The notes beneath the pieces were generated by a model, which worked only from the letters and a program-made list of their open reading frames with translations, searched no databases and was not told the origin of the DNA. From contig NC_009767.1 of NCBI RefSeq assembly GCF_000017805.1, forward strand, positions 434,001 to 498,000: DNA of 64,000 bases. The letters run 5' to 3'. Origin of the DNA: Roseiflexus castenholzii DSM 13941 (GTDB lineage Bacteria > Chloroflexota > Chloroflexia > Chloroflexales > Roseiflexaceae). The number at the start of each line of letters is the position of its first letter. The first letter of the stretch is position 1. A program made the position numbers and the translations under genes. Positions 57,134 to 64,000 of the stretch are shown here, piece by piece.

Positions 57134-58711
57134 TTACGTCACCGGCTCACTGATCGTCTTAAGCACGCGATGCGCTTTGAGCGCCAGCCACAGCGCCAGT
57201 CGGTCCTCCGCCACGTCTGGGTCGCGCCCGCTGATCTCCTTGATGCGCGTCAGGCGGTAGAGGAGCGTATTGCGGTGAATGTGCAACGCCTCGGCAGTAC
57301 GCGCCAGATTGCCGTTGTGGTCAAAGAAGGCTTCGAGCGTCTTCAACAGTTCGCCGTGCTGGTCGCGATCGTAATCGACAAGGGTTGCAAGGGTGGTGCG
57401 GTAGAACTCCCACAATTCCGGCGACTCGCGCAGGAGCAGGAGCAACCGATACACGCCGAGGTCGCCAAAGTCGAGCACCCTCCCATTCCCCAGCAGTTCC
57501 CGCCCGATGAGCAGCGCCTGTTCCGCTTCGCGCAGCGAGCGCGACCAGTGGGTCAGGGCTGGCGCCTCGCGCCCGATTGCGACCAGCACGCCGGGAATAT
57601 CGTCGGTCAATCGGGCGTGCAGGAGATCGGCTATCTCGTGAGCGCGACGACCTCGGCTTACCGCTGGAATGTAGCAAAGCACGTCATCGATGCGGCGCAT
57701 GAGCGGCGCCGCAACGCCGAGCGCACTGAGTGCGGCGCTCAGCGCGCCGGCCAATCGCGCAATCGCGCGATCATCACCGTTCGCCACACCACAGAGCAGG
57801 GCAACGTGCGGTTGGCGCAGATCGTACCCCAACTCGCGCCCACGCTGCACCAGGGTCTTATCATCGGCAGCGGCGCCGACCAGCACCGCCTGGACGAAAT
57901 CGCCGCGCAGGCGCTCCTCGGCTGCCAGCACCGCCTGCTCTTTCGCCAGTTCTAGCGCCAGCGCCGATGCCCCCTGGTGCGCCGCCAGGCGATCCCAGTC
58001 ATCGAGCGTATCGCCGCAGAGCGCCAGATAGCCAAAGTTGCGCCCGGCAGCATCGCCCGATGCGATCTGCCCGATCTGCTGCACCCAGATCTGCTGCCCC
58101 AGATGGGTCGTAGCGCCCGTGCCGCGCGGCTGGAGCGTCTGCAACGCAACCCGCGCCGGACCGCGCGCCCGCAGCGCGCGAACTTCACCGGTTGGGCTGT
58201 AGAAAGCCAGGCTGCGTCCTGTGCGCTCGGCAAGCGTATCCAGCAGACCATTGACGCCGGCGCCCGCCAGTGAGCGTTGTGTCAGCACGTGCCCGAGTTG
58301 CGCGGCACGACGCTCAATCTGTGCGTCATAATCACTGATCAGGCGCTGCACTTCCCGCTCCACCTCACGGATGTCGCTGGCGTCGGGAAGATGGAGCAGC
58401 GGCAGGCGCAACGTTTCGGCTGTCGCGCGCGCCTGATCAGGAATATCGCCCTGTACCGCAATTGCAGCTATCGGTACCTGCGCCAACCGCTCGGCCAGGT
58501 TGGCAAGCGTCAGTCGCTCATCGAGCGCGTGCAGCGCACTGGTCGCCACCAGCACGAATTCACCGCCGCGCAGATTCGTGAAGACCGGCGGCGTTGCGCG
58601 TGGCGTTGCCACCCAACTCACCTGATGACTCAGACCGGCGCTGCCTGCGGCAACCACGACGCCTTCGGGCAACGCCAGACGCACAACATCCTGAACGGTT
58701 ACAGGAGGCAT
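57134..58711 (-). CDS. PucR-family transcriptional regulator
   Basis: This 525-residue regulator has the PucR architecture. An N-terminal PucR domain (VTVQDVVRLALPEGVVVAAG, with the GGEFVLVATSALHAL segment) binds the effector. A central GGDEF-like CdaR region follows, and the C-terminal HTH_30 domain contains FFDHNGNLARTAEALHIHRN and TLLYRLTRIKEISG. In Bacillus, PucR controls purine catabolism; other members control GABA, proline or drug genes. ATG 58711 has GAGG seven bases upstream. No catabolic operon adjoins it in the window, and the neighbour ending at 58779 is a sugar dehydrogenase on the same strand. The target is unknown. Confidence 0.9.
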   Translation of the reverse strand: MPPVTVQDVVRLALPEGVVVAAGSAGLSHQVSWVATPRATPPVFTNLRGGEFVLVATSALHALDERLTLANLAERLAQVPIAAIAVQGDIPDQARATAETLRLPLLHLPDASDIREVEREVQRLISDYDAQIERRAAQLGHVLTQRSLAGAGVNGLLDTLAERTGRSLAFYSPTGEVRALRARGPARVALQTLQPRGTGATTHLGQQIWVQQIGQIASGDAAGRNFGYLALCGDTLDDWDRLAAHQGASALALELAKEQAVLAAEERLRGDFVQAVLVGAAADDKTLVQRGRELGYDLRQPHVALLCGVANGDDRAIARLAGALSAALSALGVAAPLMRRIDDVLCYIPAVSRGRRAHEIADLLHARLTDDIPGVLVAIGREAPALTHWSRSLREAEQALLIGRELLGNGRVLDFGDLGVYRLLLLLRESPELWEFYRTTLATLVDYDRDQHGELLKTLEAFFDHNGNLARTAEALHIHRNTLLYRLTRIKEISGRDPDVAEDRLALWLALKAHRVLKTISEPVT

Positions 58712-58778
58712 GGATCAACCTCGAACCCGTCGTGTGCCAGACTTCGCAGATGATCACTGGCTTAAGATTTCTTCCTGT

Positions 58779-60146
58779 CTATTCTACAACGATCCGGTAC
58801 AGGACGCCATTGTTGTACCCCGCGACATACAGTTCGCCCGCTTCGTCTTCTCCAAAGGCGGCTATCTGGATGTTGGATTGCCACAGTTCGGTGCGCTCCC
58901 ATCCGCTGGCAGACGGGCGCAGCCCCCAGATGCGCCCGCTACAGAAGTCGCCGAACACATAGACCCCCTGCAAGGCGGGGAATGCTGCGCCGCGGTACAC
59001 GTGCCCGCCGGTCACGGAACATCCCAGGCTGTGCGGGTAGACATCAATGGGGAGATCGAGTGCGCGCCGATCACAGTCGTTACGGCGGAAGCACTCGTTT
59101 CCTTCCATGATGTTCCAGCCCAGATTGGCGCCTGCGCTCTTCCCGGCGGGCAGCATATGCACCTCTTCCAACCGGTTCTGCCCGACATCGGCGACGAACA
59201 GATCGCCGGTGGCGCGGTCGAACGAGAAACGCCACGGGTTCCGCACGCCGAGAATCCAGACTTCCTGCCTCCCGCCGCTGCCGTCTGCCCAGGGGTTGTC
59301 CGGGGGAATGGTGTAGGGAAGCGTGTCAACATTGATACGTAGTATCTTCCCTAAAAGAGTCCAGCGATCCTGTCCGGCGCCGAGCGGATCGCCGGCGCTA
59401 CCGCCGTCCCCCATGCCCACATACAGCATGCCATCCGGTCCAAAGACGATCAGCCCGCCATTGTGGTTCGCAAACGGTTGTTCGATTGTGAGCGCCACCT
59501 CCTCGCTGGAGGGATCGGCGCGGTCGCCCTCGGCGCTGAACCGTGAGACAACGGTATTCCCCTCGGTGTCGGTATAGTTGACGAAGAGCCAGCCGTTCTC
59601 GCGGTAGCGGGGGTGGAATGCGACGCTCAGCAGCCCTTGCTCATTGGCGCGCGACCCAACCCGGTCGGTAATGTCCAGGAACGGCTCAGGCAACGCTTGC
59701 CCATTGCGCACAATCCTGATGCGTCCGACTTTTTCAACGACGAACAATCGCCCGCTGCCGTCACCCGCATGCGTGATGTGCAGCGGACGGTCAAAGCCAT
59801 CAACAATCTGCTGGAGCGCAATTTGCGGCATCTGCGACGCCGTCGGCGGTTCCGGCTGCGCAGGCGCCGGCAGGGGTTGCGTGGGGACGCTCGTCGGTGC
59901 GGCAGGCTGTGTGGACGCGCTTTCGGGCGTGGCAGGCGGGGGTTGTGTGGGGACGCTCGTCGGCGCGGCAGGCGGCTGTGCCGGTGTGCCGGCAACCGCA
60001 GTCGCAACCGGCGCTGCCGGCGCCGGTGTTGTCGCCGAAGTCGGGATCAGGGTTCCAACCGGTCTTTCGTTCGCCGGCGCGCTGTTCAAACGCATACCGC
60101 AACCGGTAAGCGCAGCGAGGACAATCAGGATCAGAATGAATCGCAT
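58779..60146 (-). CDS. PQQ-dependent sugar dehydrogenase-like lipoprotein (GSDH family)
   Basis: This 455-residue extracytoplasmic protein belongs to the glucose/sorbosone dehydrogenase family, six-bladed beta-propellers that oxidise aldoses with PQQ. The signal peptide FILILIVLAALTGC has a lipobox, and a Pro/Thr/Ala linker of about 90 residues follows. The propeller begins VDGFDRPLHITHAGDGSGRL. Family features include EQGLLSVAFHPRY, the active-site His in PFANHNGGLIVFGPDGMLY, MGDGGSAGDPLGAGQDR and LGVRNPWRFSFDRATGDLF. AAGGAG precedes ATG 60146. The 336-base gap upstream has no other gene. PQQ synthesis genes are not in the window, so cofactor supply is unproven. Confidence 0.93.
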   Translation of the reverse strand: MRFILILIVLAALTGCGMRLNSAPANERPVGTLIPTSATTPAPAAPVATAVAGTPAQPPAAPTSVPTQPPPATPESASTQPAAPTSVPTQPLPAPAQPEPPTASQMPQIALQQIVDGFDRPLHITHAGDGSGRLFVVEKVGRIRIVRNGQALPEPFLDITDRVGSRANEQGLLSVAFHPRYRENGWLFVNYTDTEGNTVVSRFSAEGDRADPSSEEVALTIEQPFANHNGGLIVFGPDGMLYVGMGDGGSAGDPLGAGQDRWTLLGKILRINVDTLPYTIPPDNPWADGSGGRQEVWILGVRNPWRFSFDRATGDLFVADVGQNRLEEVHMLPAGKSAGANLGWNIMEGNECFRRNDCDRRALDLPIDVYPHSLGCSVTGGHVYRGAAFPALQGVYVFGDFCSGRIWGLRPSASGWERTELWQSNIQIAAFGEDEAGELYVAGYNNGVLYRIVVE

Positions 60147-60426
60147 TATCGCTCCTTCTGCCGATCAAGGCGATTGCTTCGAGTCCACGAAGCGTAAGGA
60201 CGGCTCTCAGACCCGCTCTTACGCTCCGGGTCCGGGATGATCGATGATGCGGCGGCAGAGCCGCTGCGCTGCAACAGAAGCACTGCTCTGCCGAAGGCAA
60301 GACACCATGACGCGGCTTGTCTGCGCGGAAGGCGACCGCATACGTCCTGCTATGAGCATTGTACCAGTCTCTCTCGCCGGGCATTCGCTACGAATGTGAG
60401 AAACCGCTCAGAGATCGCCCGCTGGT

Positions 60427-60455
60427 TTGACAGCGTAGTATGTTCAGAGTATGCT
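60427..60455 (+). promoter_or_regulatory. Promoter of the polyprenyl-synthase-like/GH13-like operon
   Basis: TTGACA (60427-60432) and TATGCT (60450-60455) are exactly 17 bases apart. The start codon ATG 60483 follows 27 bases after the -10, giving a leader of about 20 bases. This excludes the longer open frame that begins at 60237. Confidence 0.75.
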
Positions 60456-60482
60456 TCTGACAAAGGCGCTGGAACCTCCCAT

Positions 60483-61436
60483 ATGATGCCGCTAATGCCG
60501 CTTCCAGTCCCCGACGAGATCGTCGGAGACCTGGCAAAAGTCGAACAGGTTATTCACGCGCGCATGCAAGGGCGACCGATCGTCGCTCAGACTGCAAGCG
60601 CTGCATTGCGCGGCATGGAAAAGCCGTATTTGCGCGCTGCACTGGTTGTGCTTGCAGCCCGTCTCGGTCGCTACGACGCGCGCCGCGTTATTCACGCTGC
60701 GGCAGCGGCGGAACTGATCCATTTTGCCACTGCCGTCCACGACAATCTGATCAACGAGGCAGCGCGCCGACGCGGACAACCAATCGGTGATCAGCGTTGG
60801 AACGGCGATGTGGCGCTGATGTCGGGCGATTATCTGCTGGCGCTCGCCGCTTCCGAAATGGCGCTCGCGCCCGATGCGCGCATTATCAGTATGTATTCGC
60901 GCGTTGTGATGACCTTCTGCGAGGGCCGGTTGGCGCCGGTGACGGCGGTTGCGCCGCTCGATCAGGCGCTGGCGCAGCACGAGTATGTCGTCGAAAGCCG
61001 GACTGCCGCGCTCTTCGAGACGGCGGCGCGGGTCGGCGTTGTGTGCGGCGGCAGCGATGATACGCTGTCCAATACGCTGGGACGCTTCGGCAGAGAACTT
61101 GGTATGGCAATGCACATTGCCGCCGAAGTGCGCGATTATGAAATTGATGGACCTTATGCGGGACACGACCTGCGCGCGGGCCGGATTACCCTGCCGCTGA
61201 TCTATGCGGTCGATGCCGGGGGAGGGGCTGATCTGGCAGCGGTCGTCGATCAGCACGCGCCCGACACACACTACCTGACTGCTGCCATCGATCAGGTGCG
61301 TCGCCTCGGTGTTCCGCCGGCGCGCGCCAGAATGCGCGATCATGCGCAACGGGCGATGGATGCGCTGGCATTCGTCCCGCCGGGCGACATTCGCAATGCG
61401 CTCGGTGCGCTTGCCGACCGGGTCTCCCATATGTAA
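60483..61436 (+). CDS. Polyprenyl-synthetase-fold protein with degenerate Asp motifs
   Basis: This 317-residue all-alpha protein matches the trans-polyprenyl diphosphate synthase family but has altered metal sites. The first DDxxD motif reads HDNLINEAARRRG (residues 86-98), so D87 remains but N88 and N91 replace Asp. The second reads AAEVRDYEIDG, where Y219 replaces the second Asp of D218-Y-E-I-D222. The pyrophosphate Lys (MEKPYLRAALV) and the GRITLPLIYA segment are kept. It may be an inactive partner subunit or a changed enzyme. It is co-transcribed with the next gene eight bases downstream. Catalytic prenyltransfer should not be assumed. Confidence 0.85.
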   Translation: MMPLMPLPVPDEIVGDLAKVEQVIHARMQGRPIVAQTASAALRGMEKPYLRAALVVLAARLGRYDARRVIHAAAAAELIHFATAVHDNLINEAARRRGQPIGDQRWNGDVALMSGDYLLALAASEMALAPDARIISMYSRVVMTFCEGRLAPVTAVAPLDQALAQHEYVVESRTAALFETAARVGVVCGGSDDTLSNTLGRFGRELGMAMHIAAEVRDYEIDGPYAGHDLRAGRITLPLIYAVDAGGGADLAAVVDQHAPDTHYLTAAIDQVRRLGVPPARARMRDHAQRAMDALAFVPPGDIRNALGALADRVSHM

Positions 61437-61443
61437 GGCTCTT

Positions 61444-63666
61444 GTGAGACGCTTGCCTATGGCTGTATATACCGTGCGCTCCACTCGTCACACGTTGACT
61501 GTGACGCTTGCCGAACTCGAGTTGGAGTTTTCCCTCGATGATGGCGGGTTGCGCGCGCTCCGGCGACCGGATGGGCAAGACGTGATTGGGCGTGGTACGC
61601 CTCACGCCGGCATCGATGTCTCACTCGCCGACACCGGTTGGTTGACCGAACGCTCGTTTGCGCGTTATCTCAACCATACACTCTTCAACATTCCCGGTGG
61701 CGTTGAGATCGTGCTCGTCATTGGTCTTGGACCACTGAAAATCTATGATCGCTACCGGGTGATCGGGTCGCTCATCGCGCGCCGTATCAGCCTTGAGAAC
61801 ACAGGTGAAGACGAACTGGCGCTGTGTGGTGTGCGCCTGGCAATCAGCGGCGCATGCGTCGGTGCGCCGGAGCGCTGTCGCTTTGAAGCTCCTGCAAATG
61901 TGGTGCGTCCTCGTATGCCGATTGCGACACTGCGCAGCGATGTTCGCCAGGGCCACTGGTCGGACGCGACGACCCTCGAAACTCCGGCATTCGCCCTTGC
62001 GCCGGCCGACGCGCATGGGGTGCTGGCGCTCCATAACGATATGCTTGGCGAAACCCTGGCTTGCTGGTATGCCGACACGTCCCATCCGGCGCGTCCGCGA
62101 GTGGAAGGCGATGGCAACTCGGTTACCTTGCTCCACGAGATCCGGCTTGCCGAGCGGTTGCCGATTGAAGTGGCGCTGTCGGTTGGCGTACAGATGCTGC
62201 TGTTGGAACGCGCACCCTGGCACGAGGCATTGCCGCGTATTCGCCGGATGATGCCGCAGCGTCGAATTGATGTTTCGCCGCCATCCTGGCTGGCGGACAC
62301 CGCGATATTCGTGACGCACCCGATGCACTATGGCGATGTTGCCGGCTTGATCGATGCGCTCGATGCCATCCGGCGTCTCGGTTGCGCCACGATTTGCCTT
62401 CTGCCGGTGCACGACATTGCTGCACCGCACCGGCATGCGCTGGAATGGTCCCCCATGCGACCGGAGGATCTCTATGCGTTGCGTTCCTTCGCTACTCTGG
62501 ATGCGTCGATCGGCGGCATCGAGGGGTTGCGCCGTGTTGTCGCCGCTGCTCATGCGCGCAGCATGCAGGTGATGATCGATCTTCCGCTCTCCGGGTGCGC
62601 TGCCGACTCGCCGTATGTCTATCATCATCCCGAATGGTTTTGCCTTGACCAGACGGGTCAGTTCATCCGCTTCTCCGGTGAGGTCGATACCCTGTACTTC
62701 GACTGGCGCAATGCCGATGTGCGTTCGCTCGCCATCAGCGAAGCGCTGGCGCTGATGGAACAGACTGGCATCGACGGCTTCCGGGTGCTGGTCGCGCGCG
62801 ACGTGCCGCCGGGGTGGCCCCTCGGTTCGGCGTTCAGCGGCAGCAGCAGTATGGGGGTGACGCGCCTGATTGAGGAATTGTATGCGGCCATCCGTCAACA
62901 CTATCCTGACGCAGCGCTGATGACCGATCTGGCAGGACCGTTGCTGGCATCCAGCCGCGATCTGCTGATCGATCAGGCTGCACACCATATGTTCACTCAA
63001 TTGGCAATCGGGCGCCTGAGTGTGCCCGAAATGCAGCACTGGCTCGCTGATGTGCTGGCAATTGGCGATCCCGGAACGCTGCGCGCCTGCTTCACCGAGA
63101 GTCATCATTCGTGTGTGAGCAATCCGCTGGCGGAGGTGTTGCGCGGTTCACGCGCTGCCCGCATGATCCTCGCAGGAATGGTAGGGTGCGGGTATGTGCC
63201 CATGATCCGCGCCGGTCAGGAACATGATCAGGCAGACCGGGAATTCATTGCGCAGTTGCTCAACGCGCGCACGCGCAGTATTGCGTTGCGGCGCGGAACG
63301 GTTGAACCCGACGGCGCGCGCTGCAATGATCCGGCGATCTTCGTGATGCTGCGCCGGCACGAGGAGGAGTGCGTCGTCACACTGCTGAATGCCAGCCCGA
63401 TGCGTCGTTGGGTGACGCTGGAACTGCCGCGCTCCGATGTGCCAGAAGGCGACTATCTGGTGAGTGACCTGCTCAATGAGCCATTGATCGACGGAGCGCC
63501 CGATGTTCTGCTGCAACACGGCGATCTGACGGCGTTCCCTGTGGCGCTGGGTCCGTTCGCGGCGCGCTTCCTGGCGCTGCGTTCCGCACCGGCTCCGGTT
63601 TTGCACACGTCTGGTGGTCACATCCAGGAGTCAGGCAACCCATCACCCCACCCGCCTGATGGTTGA
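61444..63666 (+). CDS. GH13-like (alpha-amylase fold) protein lacking the catalytic nucleophile
   Basis: This 740-residue protein has an N-terminal beta-rich half (about 1-270) and a TIM barrel of the alpha-amylase family. Recognisable family segments are IRRLGCATICLLPVHD, SMQVMIDLPLSGC (strand 3), IDGFRVLVARDVPPGWPLG (strand 4) and a C-terminal ASPMRRWVTLELPRSD sheet. The nucleophile position of GFRxDxA is Leu (codon 62788-62790), and the strand-7 N-H-D element reads ESHHS. The protein is therefore unlikely to hydrolyse glycans by the usual mechanism. GTG 61444 with AAGG five bases upstream, or ATG 61459, is the start. It is the second gene of an operon with the polyprenyl-synthase-like gene. 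Function is unknown. Confidence 0.8.
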   Translation: MRRLPMAVYTVRSTRHTLTVTLAELELEFSLDDGGLRALRRPDGQDVIGRGTPHAGIDVSLADTGWLTERSFARYLNHTLFNIPGGVEIVLVIGLGPLKIYDRYRVIGSLIARRISLENTGEDELALCGVRLAISGACVGAPERCRFEAPANVVRPRMPIATLRSDVRQGHWSDATTLETPAFALAPADAHGVLALHNDMLGETLACWYADTSHPARPRVEGDGNSVTLLHEIRLAERLPIEVALSVGVQMLLLERAPWHEALPRIRRMMPQRRIDVSPPSWLADTAIFVTHPMHYGDVAGLIDALDAIRRLGCATICLLPVHDIAAPHRHALEWSPMRPEDLYALRSFATLDASIGGIEGLRRVVAAAHARSMQVMIDLPLSGCAADSPYVYHHPEWFCLDQTGQFIRFSGEVDTLYFDWRNADVRSLAISEALALMEQTGIDGFRVLVARDVPPGWPLGSAFSGSSSMGVTRLIEELYAAIRQHYPDAALMTDLAGPLLASSRDLLIDQAAHHMFTQLAIGRLSVPEMQHWLADVLAIGDPGTLRACFTESHHSCVSNPLAEVLRGSRAARMILAGMVGCGYVPMIRAGQEHDQADREFIAQLLNARTRSIALRRGTVEPDGARCNDPAIFVMLRRHEEECVVTLLNASPMRRWVTLELPRSDVPEGDYLVSDLLNEPLIDGAPDVLLQHGDLTAFPVALGPFAARFLALRSAPAPVLHTSGGHIQESGNPSPHPPDG

Positions 63667-63899
63667 AGCCACCGCCTGTGAGTTGGTCTGGACGAGCACG
63701 GTTCTGTGTTCAAAAGGTTATACGGCGCATGTGAAGCGCCGGGCGAGTAGACGTTCCCTCCTTATGCTCATCGGTGTGGGTTTTTGATCGGTGCAGGGAC
63801 AAAGATCGGGCATGTTCAACGCTCTACCCAGAACGTGCCCATATGCTTCCGACCGCCCCTCTCCTCGCCGCTTGTCACTCATCTCTTGCCCCTCGCCTC

Positions 63900-64000
63900 A
63901 TACCAATGACCTGTGACCATCCGGCATGGTCACCCCGAGCAGCGCGAGGGGTCGTGCGCGTCCCGCGCAGATTCCTCGCTGCGCTCGGAATGACCAGTCG
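63900..64000. repeat. Interspersed repeat with inverted termini, copy 6 (cut by window edge)
   Basis: It begins ATACCAATGACCTGTGACCA and continues through CCGGCATGGTCACCCCGAGC to the GCTGCGCTCGGAATGACCAG module, in the same orientation as copy 5. The preceding 60 bases contain the CCCCTCGCCTC-type low-complexity sequence that also flanks copies 3 and 4. Bases 63667-63899 hold nothing else recognisable. Confidence 0.85.

Noticed and set aside
61621..63108. 495-codon minus-strand frame opposite the GH13-like gene
   Set aside because: It has no domain-like segments, while the plus strand has the conserved amylase-fold pattern.

Overview
The window is a GC-rich bacterial chromosome segment. The ParA/ParB pair with a parS site, the Nudix-type NAD regulator, the very frequent GCGC/CGCC words and the gene repertoire point to a filamentous anoxygenic phototroph of the Chloroflexota, most likely Roseiflexus. 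That assignment is inference from overall character, not from a database match. No rRNA, tRNA or CRISPR array was found, and no transposase was recognised. About 45 protein genes are supported, plus two pseudogene remnants, one clear riboswitch, several promoters and an unusually rich set of repeats.

Layout. (1) 1-3.8 kb, minus strand: an OmpR-type response regulator, a histidine kinase and a sodium:solute symporter that continues past the window edge, with an interspersed repeat lying between regulator and kinase. (2) 3.8-6.8 kb: a DnaA-box cluster, a bifunctional-nuclease-family gene, a parS palindrome and parA-parB. This looks like an origin/segregation neighbourhood, although dnaA is not in the window. 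(3) 6.8-11.9 kb: a markedly AT-rich island with a PfkB sugar kinase, a CDP-alcohol phosphatidyltransferase and two unrecognised membrane proteins. (4) 12-17 kb: recN and a very large O-antigen-ligase/TPR membrane protein. (5) 17.4-20.5 kb: an AEC transporter and TRAP subunits DctQ and DctM without DctP. (6) 20.5-22.1 kb: a repeat cluster and a decayed membrane-protein gene. (7) 22.1-28.6 kb: valS, an SDR epimerase, an LCP-family protein and murJ. (8) 28.9-32.9 kb: a BASS-family transporter, then a yybP-ykoY (Mn2+) riboswitch controlling a P2-type cation ATPase. (9) 33-37.8 kb: an RsbR-like STAS protein, a lone receiver protein and three GT2 glycosyltransferases. (10) 38.4-40.5 kb: a 2.1-kb tandem array of 23 hairpin-bearing units directly upstream of a Ser/Thr kinase with TPRs. 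(11) 42.4-46 kb: fabF, rnc, an RmlD-like SDR and a HEAT-repeat protein. (12) 46.3-50.3 kb: a family-5 oligopeptide-type ABC binding protein and two permeases, with no ATPase genes. (13) 50.3-52.7 kb: a large membrane pseudokinase. (14) 53-54.6 kb: an NrtR-like regulator and a nicotinamidase-like hydrolase. (15) 54.8-60.1 kb: a PcrA/UvrD helicase, a PucR-type regulator and a PQQ-type sugar dehydrogenase lipoprotein. (16) 60.4-63.7 kb: a probable two-gene operon of a polyprenyl-synthase-like and a GH13-like protein, both with degenerate catalytic motifs.

Most interesting are the riboswitch/ATPase unit, the hairpin tandem array that recurs in inverted orientation at 20.8-21.3 kb, the AT-rich lipid-type island, and three proteins that look like catalytically altered relatives of known enzymes (pseudokinase, polyprenyl-synthase-like, GH13-like). 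Functions are read from motifs only. Promoter calls rest on hexamer matches and spacing.
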